From Thermodesulfovibrionales bacterium (GTDB lineage Bacteria; Nitrospirota; Thermodesulfovibrionia; Thermodesulfovibrionales; JdFR-86): 44,517 nt of DNA. Below the pieces are notes generated by a model. That model ran no database searches. It was not told the origin of the DNA and saw only the letters and a list, made by a program, of their open reading frames with translations. Shown one piece after another: positions 39,440 to 44,517 of the stretch. The stretch is from the NCBI GenBank assembly GCA_030682405.1, contig JAUXOF010000080.1, forward strand, positions 1 through 44,517, in the 5' to 3' direction. Every line of letters starts with the position of its first letter. Positions within the stretch are counted from its first letter, which is position 1. A program made the translations under genes and the position numbers.

Positions 39440-40669
39440 ATGGCCCTTTTTAACTACGCCTCAAAGGAAATAACGATTAAGGTGGTCTACTACGGCCCGG
39501 GGTTGAGCGGAAAGACCACAAACCTTCAATACCTGCATCCTATTTTGGACAAGAAGAAAAAAAGCAAACTCCTTTCCCTTTCGACCGAGTCGGACAGGAC
39601 GCTTTTTTTCGACTTCCTTCCTATTGAACTCGGCAAGATAAAAGACTTCTCCCTAAGGTTCCAACTCTACACCGTGCCCGGACAGGTAAGGTACAATGCC
39701 ACAAGAAAGCTCGTCCTGAGGGGCGCAGACGCCGTCGTGTTTGTTGCCGACTCCCAGCGGGACATGAGGGAGCAGAATATAGAAAGCTTTCAGAACATGA
39801 GGGAAAACCTTGAGGCAAACAACATAGACCCTGACAATATACCGGTTGTGCTGCAGTATAACAAAAGAGACCTCGCCAATATCCTGTCCGAGGCGGAGCT
39901 TGACAGGGACCTGAAAATAAACGACTACCCCCATGTAAATGCAGCAGCGATTGACGGCACCGGCGTTATGGACACTTTCCAGCTTACCACAAAACTTCTT
40001 CTACAGGACATCTCAAAGAAGCATCACGTGGCGATAGGGCCGCCTGAGGAGGAGAAGCCGGACGAGACAGACATTGAAGCGGAAATATCTCCGGCCAGAG
40101 AAGAGGTCTCATGGGGCGGCCTTGAAGACAAGGAGGCTGAACCGGCAATAGAGACAACAGCGTATGGGGGCGCACTGCCGTCAGGAATAATCGAGGAATC
40201 CTTCCCGTCGGAGGAGGCTCCAATGGAAGAGCCGCTTTTAGAGGAAACCCTTCCCGGTGAGATTCCCATGGGTGAGGCAATAGAGGATATTGAAAAATTA
40301 GAAGAGGAGATATTACGGACAAGCATTTCAGAGGATATATATGAAGAAAAACCCGCTGGTTTTGCATCCGAGGCGCAAAGGGTTGAGATGGAAAAAAGGT
40401 TTGAAGCCATGCTTAAAGAGCTTGCAGGCGCGGTTGATTCCCTGAAAGCGGCGGTCGAGGGACTGTCAAGGGATGTAAAAGAACAGAAAGCGGAGATGCC
40501 CCTTAAGAGCTTCTCCAAATTATCCAATTATGTCGAAAACACATTAGTAGATCTCTCAAGGGAGATTAAAGACTCAAAGGCAAGGCACAACGAGATATTA
40601 GGCGAGCTCAAGGAGCTAAAACTGATTCTCTCGAACCTGAAGTCAAAGAAGAAGTGGTTTCAAATATAG
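39440..40669 (+). CDS. MglA-like small GTPase with a long acidic and coiled-coil C-terminal extension
   Basis: 409 residues. The first ~195 are an MglA-type GTPase: P-loop GPGLSGKTT (19-27), TVPGQ (78-82) in the switch II region and base-recognition NKRD (141-144). MglA sets the leading pole in gliding or twitching cells. Here the domain is followed by a Glu/Pro-rich acidic linker (about 200-310) and a helical coiled-coil tail (about 310-405). Such tails suggest docking to a polar scaffold rather than a free GTPase. It starts 3 bases after the GGDEF stop and converges on the ExeA-like gene. GTPase assignment is firm; the tail's role is unknown. Confidence 0.88.
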   Translation: MALFNYASKEITIKVVYYGPGLSGKTTNLQYLHPILDKKKKSKLLSLSTESDRTLFFDFLPIELGKIKDFSLRFQLYTVPGQVRYNATRKLVLRGADAVVFVADSQRDMREQNIESFQNMRENLEANNIDPDNIPVVLQYNKRDLANILSEAELDRDLKINDYPHVNAAAIDGTGVMDTFQLTTKLLLQDISKKHHVAIGPPEEEKPDETDIEAEISPAREEVSWGGLEDKEAEPAIETTAYGGALPSGIIEESFPSEEAPMEEPLLEETLPGEIPMGEAIEDIEKLEEEILRTSISEDIYEEKPAGFASEAQRVEMEKRFEAMLKELAGAVDSLKAAVEGLSRDVKEQKAEMPLKSFSKLSNYVENTLVDLSREIKDSKARHNEILGELKELKLILSNLKSKKKWFQI

Positions 40670-40682
40670 GGAGTAGCGCAGC

Positions 40683-41501
40683 CTAATTGTCCCGTGACGG
40701 ATCCATTCCGACTTCCCTTGCCGCTGCATGTATAATCGGTTCATCAATCAGGTTTCGGCCCATGCCGAAGCCCTCAAGCAGCGCCGCAGTGGCCATGTTG
40801 TTTATTATTCTCGGTATGCCGCCCGAATACTTGTACATCGCCCTTATGGCGCTGTCCGTAAAAAGCATGTCGTTTCTGCCTGCAATCGCAATCCTGTGCT
40901 CCATGTAGCCCTTTATCTCGTCTTCGGCGAGCGGACCCACATGGTAAAAAAGCCCTATTCTCTGCTTGAGCGGGAAATATGTTTTGTGGTTAAGCCTTTT
41001 CTTGAGGTCCGGCTGTCCGACAAGGATAAGGCTTAGCATATTGGAGTCGTCAAGCTGGAAATTGGTAAGAAGCCGTATCTCCTCGAACGTCTGCTTATCG
41101 GGAACGAGCTGGGCCTCGTCTATGATTATCACAGGGGTGATGCCTGCCTCATAATCCTGATACACCTTTTCGTATATGGTGTCCAGTAGACTGTCCTTGA
41201 AATTCGACGGTATCTCGACATCGTACCGTTTCACGACATGCCTGAGAAACTGAGACGGCGTCAGCCTTGGGTTGAGGATAAGGATTACCCTGTGTTTTTC
41301 GTTAAGGGAATCTATAAGCGCCCTTGTCAGGGTTGTCTTGCCGCAGCCTACCTCCCCTGTAAGAAGAATCAGTTCCTTCTCCTCCACCGCATACTGCATT
41401 CTTGCAAGGGCCTCTTCGTGCGCCTTGCTCATGAAGAGGAAATTGGGGTCCGGCGTCTTGCTGAACGGTTTTAAAGCCAGGCTGTAAAAATTTTCATACA
41501 T
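40683..41501 (-). CDS. ExeA/GspA-like AAA ATPase
   Basis: 272 residues from ATG 41501 (MYENFYSLALKPF, the typical ExeA opening). Walker A GEVGCGKTT at 49-57, Walker B VIIIDEAQ at 124-131, and sensor-like LILVGQPDLKKRL. It lacks the membrane and peptidoglycan-binding C-terminal part of full ExeA/GspA, so it is a cytoplasmic ATPase version. Such proteins help assemble secretion or pilus machinery. It overlaps cheA by 8 bases and so belongs to the chemosensory operon. AAAAGGGA lies upstream of the ATG; a TTG two codons earlier is the alternative. Confidence 0.87.
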   Translation of the reverse strand: MYENFYSLALKPFSKTPDPNFLFMSKAHEEALARMQYAVEEKELILLTGEVGCGKTTLTRALIDSLNEKHRVILILNPRLTPSQFLRHVVKRYDVEIPSNFKDSLLDTIYEKVYQDYEAGITPVIIIDEAQLVPDKQTFEEIRLLTNFQLDDSNMLSLILVGQPDLKKRLNHKTYFPLKQRIGLFYHVGPLAEDEIKGYMEHRIAIAGRNDMLFTDSAIRAMYKYSGGIPRIINNMATAALLEGFGMGRNLIDEPIIHAAAREVGMDPSRDN

Positions 41502-43452
41502 GCACAAGTCCCTTTTGCTTCAACGACTCTTCAATCGCGGATTCCACATCAATGACGAGTATGACCTCGTGCTTGCCTATCTCAGCCGCACCTGCAAACC
41601 CCTTGAGCCCCTTGAAGTAATCCCCGAGGGACTTTATGACTATCTCATGCTGGCCGAGAAGCTCATCCACCAAAAGCCCTATGCTCCTTTCGCCGAACCC
41701 GACTACAACGGCAAAAGACCTTTCGGAAGCGTCGGCCCCGATATCGAAAAGGGTTTTAAGCCTTGCCATCGGCAGCATGACCCCTCTTAGGTTATAGACC
41801 TCCCTCCCCTCTATGGTCTGGAAATTGCGGTGCTCTATAACAAGAGTTTCGGATATCGTTGTCAGGGGTATGGCGAATTTTTCCCCGCCCACCCTTACGG
41901 TGAGGGACTTGATTATCGCAAGCGTTATGGGCAGGGTGAGGATGAATGTTGTGCCCGCGTCCTTTACGGTCTCGACGTCCGCAAAGCCGCCGAGGGCTGA
42001 AAGCTTGTCCCTGACTATGTCCAGCCCCACCCCTCTTCCCGATACCTCGCTTACGACTTCTTTTGTGCTGAAACCGGGCATGAAGATAAGCTCAATCATC
42101 TCACGCCTTTGCAGTTCCATGCCTTTCTCTATAAGTCCCTTTTCAATGGCCTTCTGCCGTATCTTCTCAATGTCTATGCCTGCCCCGTCGTCCCTGACCT
42201 CAATGACGACATGGTTGCCCTTCTGGAATGCCTTAAGGTAGACCGAGGCTACCTCCTTTTTGCCTTTGCGCTTCCTTACCTCCGGCGGCTCTATCCCGTG
42301 GTCTATGGCGTTTCTTACGATATGGACAAGGGGGTCTATTATCTCCTCGGCAAGATACTTGTCAAGCTCGGTGTCTTCGCCGTACATTGCAAGCTCTATC
42401 TGCTTGCCGACATCCTTTGAGTATCTCCTGATTACCTGAGAGAGCCTTCCGAATATCTGGCCTATCGGCACCATCCGTATCTCAAGCACCTGGTCCTGCA
42501 GTTCGGCAAGCCTTCTGTCAAGTGTCTGGGATATCTTGTGCATATCTATGACAAAGGGATTGTGGCCGTAGTTTTCGGCCATTTCCGCGCTGATTCTCGT
42601 TACGGCCCCTTTGGCGAGGGTCAGTTCCCCGATGGTGTTGAGTATCCTGTCGAGCTTCTCGATATCCACCCTCACGGTGGTAGATGTAGTCTTAATGGAT
42701 GTCTCCTTTATCTCCTGCGGCTTTGAGGCTTCGACCCTGGGGCCGAGGAGTTCGGAAACATCGTAATTTATAGTTTTTTTAATCTCGGCCGGCGGCTTTA
42801 AACTTCCAAATAATAGTATAAACCCTATGGAATCAGGCGGCAGGTTCCGGGAGGTCGGGAGCGTGGAGATAAGCTCTCCAATGGATTTTATGGACTTTGA
42901 TACATTCTCAAGGGATTTGTCAAAGTCCGAAAGGCCGAAGACGGTCTTGACCTGATATATGCCCCTGCCTTCTTTGATGTTTGCCTTAAGCCGGTGTTCC
43001 TCATAGTCGGAGAGCACCTTCAGCATCGCCTCATCGAAAATGCCTTTAAGGCTCTCCAAGCCGGCGCTGCGCGCAATTGACTTTCTGAAGGACTCTATAT
43101 CGTTCAGATATGCCGTTACTTCGGGCTCGCCGCCTTCCTTTACCGCGGCGATGATATCCCTTAAGGTATCAATGCTTTTGAATAGGAATTGGATTATATC
43201 CTCGGTTATATCCACCTTTCCGAGACGGATATCGTCAAGGAGCGACTCCAGCGCATGGCTTATGTCGGTTACCGCAGCGTAGCCGAACAGCCCGGCAAGC
43301 CCTTTCAGCGTGTGCAGGGAGCGGAAAAGCGCATTAACCGTATCAGGGTTTGTCCCTGTCTTGTAGGTATCCTGAACTTCAAGAAGCAGCCTGCCGGACT
43401 CCTCAAGTATGTCCTCGGCTTCCGCTATAAATTCTTTCTCTGAACCTTTCAT
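41494..43452 (-). CDS. cheA: CheA-type chemotaxis histidine kinase
   Basis: 652 residues. P1 Hpt domain with phospho-acceptor H47 in FRSLHTLKGLAG; a linker/P2-like region with weak conservation (about 130-260); P3 dimerisation helices; the P4 ATP-binding domain with the VRNAIDHGIE N-box, GDG-like EVRDDGAGID and GRGVGLDIV G2 box; and the P5 CheW-like domain at the C-terminus. The protein phosphorylates CheY using ATP under receptor control. It is preceded by cheY (18 bases) and followed by the ExeA-like gene. No cheW, receptor or cheB/R is seen in the window. Confidence 0.95.
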   Translation of the reverse strand: MKGSEKEFIAEAEDILEESGRLLLEVQDTYKTGTNPDTVNALFRSLHTLKGLAGLFGYAAVTDISHALESLLDDIRLGKVDITEDIIQFLFKSIDTLRDIIAAVKEGGEPEVTAYLNDIESFRKSIARSAGLESLKGIFDEAMLKVLSDYEEHRLKANIKEGRGIYQVKTVFGLSDFDKSLENVSKSIKSIGELISTLPTSRNLPPDSIGFILLFGSLKPPAEIKKTINYDVSELLGPRVEASKPQEIKETSIKTTSTTVRVDIEKLDRILNTIGELTLAKGAVTRISAEMAENYGHNPFVIDMHKISQTLDRRLAELQDQVLEIRMVPIGQIFGRLSQVIRRYSKDVGKQIELAMYGEDTELDKYLAEEIIDPLVHIVRNAIDHGIEPPEVRKRKGKKEVASVYLKAFQKGNHVVIEVRDDGAGIDIEKIRQKAIEKGLIEKGMELQRREMIELIFMPGFSTKEVVSEVSGRGVGLDIVRDKLSALGGFADVETVKDAGTTFILTLPITLAIIKSLTVRVGGEKFAIPLTTISETLVIEHRNFQTIEGREVYNLRGVMLPMARLKTLFDIGADASERSFAVVVGFGERSIGLLVDELLGQHEIVIKSLGDYFKGLKGFAGAAEIGKHEVILVIDVESAIEESLKQKGLVHV

Positions 43453-43470
43453 AACTCGGTCATGCCTCGG

Positions 43471-43839
43471 TTACAGTTTCATGAGGCTTTTAACCATATC
43501 CTGAAGTTCCTTGGCCTTAAAGGGTTTTGTGATGTAGGCGCTTGCGCCGAGGGACATCCCCCGCTTCTTGTCCTCCTCGCTCTTTTCAGTGCTGACGATA
43601 ATAAGGGGAATGGGCCTGAACCTTTCGTCATTGCGGACAAAATTTATGAGTTCAAGGCCGTTTATGTCAGGCATGTTTATGTCGGTTAAGATGAGGTCGA
43701 AGTTGTGCGCCGGAAGGCATTTGAGGGCATCAAAGCCGGTGGCCGCCTCAACTATCTCGAAATCCCCGGCATCCTCAATCACGGCCCTTATCATCGCCCG
43801 TGTCGTTGTGGAGTCCTCAACTATAAGAATGGATTTCAT
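43471..43839 (-). CDS. cheY: CheY-like response regulator
   Basis: 122 residues, a stand-alone receiver domain. Acidic pocket E8/D9, phospho-acceptor D53 (LTDINMP), switch residue in IIVSTEKS (S83/T84) and conserved K105 (ITKPF). No output domain, so it acts by protein-protein contact, as with a motor or a pilus regulator. Located between a GAF-like protein and cheA, in the same direction. Most likely the direct target of the CheA encoded downstream. Confidence 0.93.
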   Translation of the reverse strand: MKSILIVEDSTTTRAMIRAVIEDAGDFEIVEAATGFDALKCLPAHNFDLILTDINMPDINGLELINFVRNDERFRPIPLIIVSTEKSEEDKKRGMSLGASAYITKPFKAKELQDMVKSLMKL

Positions 43840-43920
43840 AAGCTCACGGCTTAAACCCCGCCCTCCGTTAAAATAGCTGCTTGATTTTACCAGAATAGAC
43901 GATTAAAAGTCATCAAGATT

Positions 43921-44517
43921 TCAACCCCTTTTTTCAAACTCCTGCAACCTGCGGTGCAGTATCGCCTTTTCAAGCGCAAGCCCGGCCTGACTGATGAATA
44001 TCTCAAGCCCCTCCGTCTCCCCTATTTCCCCGTCCTCCGGCAGGTTATCGGCATAAAGCAGGGCAACCACCTTGCCCTCGGCGACGAGGGGAAAAATACC
44101 AGCCTCCGAAGGCCAATCCTCCCCAAGTTCCTCGAGCATCGCCTCCATGCCCTTGTCCTTTTCAACAAGCCCTTTATAATGGCGGCCCTCCTTTATGATA
44201 TCGGCCAGAAAGGGGCTGTCATTGTAGGATAACACCGTCTGCCGTATCTTCTGGTCGGCATCGTCCATACCGAGGCCGAACTGTCCGAGTCCGGAAATCT
44301 TATTGTCGCCCACCATGAAAAGCACGCCCCTCTGAAATATCTCGCTTGCAAACCTGAGTATGAGCAGCGTTATTTCGGATGTGGAGTTCGGAAACCTCAG
44401 TTCCTGCGTAAGGGCCGCGAGAGAGGATATGTCCTTTCTGCTGCCGCCGGCTCCCCAGTCGCTGTCCCAGCCGGTATCCTCCGAGGTTTCTTCCTGTTCC
44501 TCCTCAATCAAAAGCCC
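43921..44517 (-). CDS. C-terminal part of a GAF-like regulatory protein, 5' end outside the window
   Basis: The minus-strand frame is open from the last base to 43921, so the gene is partial and the TTG at 44511 is not its start. An acidic N-terminal linker (EEEQEETSEDTG) and a helix precede a GAF-like domain: EITLLILRFASEIFQRGVLFMV ... PLVAEGKVVALLYADN ... FISQAGLALEKAIL. This arrangement is common in multi-domain proteins (often with DUF4388 N-terminal parts) of Nitrospirota and Myxococcota chemosensory clusters; that N-terminal part is outside the window. Its location just before cheY suggests a signalling input. Family moderate. Confidence 0.7.
   Translation of the reverse strand, partial: GLLIEEEQEETSEDTGWDSDWGAGGSRKDISSLAALTQELRFPNSTSEITLLILRFASEIFQRGVLFMVGDNKISGLGQFGLGMDDADQKIRQTVLSYNDSPFLADIIKEGRHYKGLVEKDKGMEAMLEELGEDWPSEAGIFPLVAEGKVVALLYADNLPEDGEIGETEGLEIFISQAGLALEKAILHRRLQEFEKRG

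Overview
The window looks like a chromosomal segment of a strictly anaerobic, sulfur-metabolising bacterium that has the Wood-Ljungdahl pathway. The gene set fits Nitrospirota (Thermodesulfovibrionia-like) best: CO dehydrogenase, formate dehydrogenase, formate-THF ligase, sulfur-relay proteins, many radical SAM enzymes, and chemosensory/MglA genes. This placement is inferred from gene content and style. No rRNA or other phylogenetic marker was tested.

Layout. (1) 1-6036: the 3' half of a CO dehydrogenase gene (cooS), followed in tight order by NuoE-, NuoF- and NuoG-like subunits. A small extra Fe-S protein that repeats the C-terminal part of NuoF sits between NuoF and NuoG. This reads as a CODH-coupled NAD(P)H/ferredoxin electron module. 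(2) 6037-11753: sulfur trafficking and stress. It holds a DsrE-like protein behind a structured leader, an unlisted 56-residue DsrH/TusB-like protein, an exported rhodanese, a GT-C membrane glycosyltransferase, a YeeE/TusA thiosulfate-uptake pair, a Gly-rich membrane peptide with a 27-bp repeat, and a UspA protein. (3) 11911-16926: an FAD oxidoreductase plus B12-type radical SAM pair, convergent with a GT2 plus SPASM-like radical SAM pair. (4) 16927-18473: a repeat-rich spacer, a RelE-type toxin-antitoxin pair and two small minus-strand genes. (5) 18578-19942: endonuclease III and corrinoid adenosyltransferase, ending at a strong bidirectional terminator. (6) 27251 down to 20027 (minus strand): an operon of NuoE, NuoF, formate dehydrogenase, a cyclic-nucleotide-binding protein and formate-THF ligase. 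The formate dehydrogenase is interrupted by an in-frame UGA followed by a SECIS-like hairpin, so it is read here as one selenoprotein gene. (7) 27381-29420: a cation/Ca2+ exchanger and an MscS channel, with a good promoter. (8) 29589-31750: a divergent FolD-like protein overlapping a CCA/poly(A) polymerase-family gene. (9) 32012-34542: the tRNA methylthiotransferases MtaB and MiaB. MtaB appears to start at AUA. (10) 34668-35326: a FitAB/VapBC-type RHH-PIN toxin-antitoxin pair with an operator palindrome. (11) 35440-40669: SecA, a GAF-GGDEF diguanylate cyclase, and an MglA-like GTPase with a long acidic/coiled-coil tail. (12) 40683-44517 (minus strand): a GAF-like protein cut by the window end, CheY, CheA and an ExeA-like ATPase.

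How they fit together. Regions 1 and 6 supply the carbonyl-branch enzyme and the first two methyl-branch steps of CO2 fixation. Each is paired with its own NuoE/NuoF-type NAD(P)H module. Corrinoid adenosyltransferase and FolD are functionally adjacent, but this FolD has lost two catalytic residues. Region 2 probably imports thiosulfate and passes sulfane sulfur through TusA, DsrE, DsrH and rhodanese carriers. Regions 11-12 form a polarity/chemosensory group. All functions come from reading motifs by eye; no database search was run.
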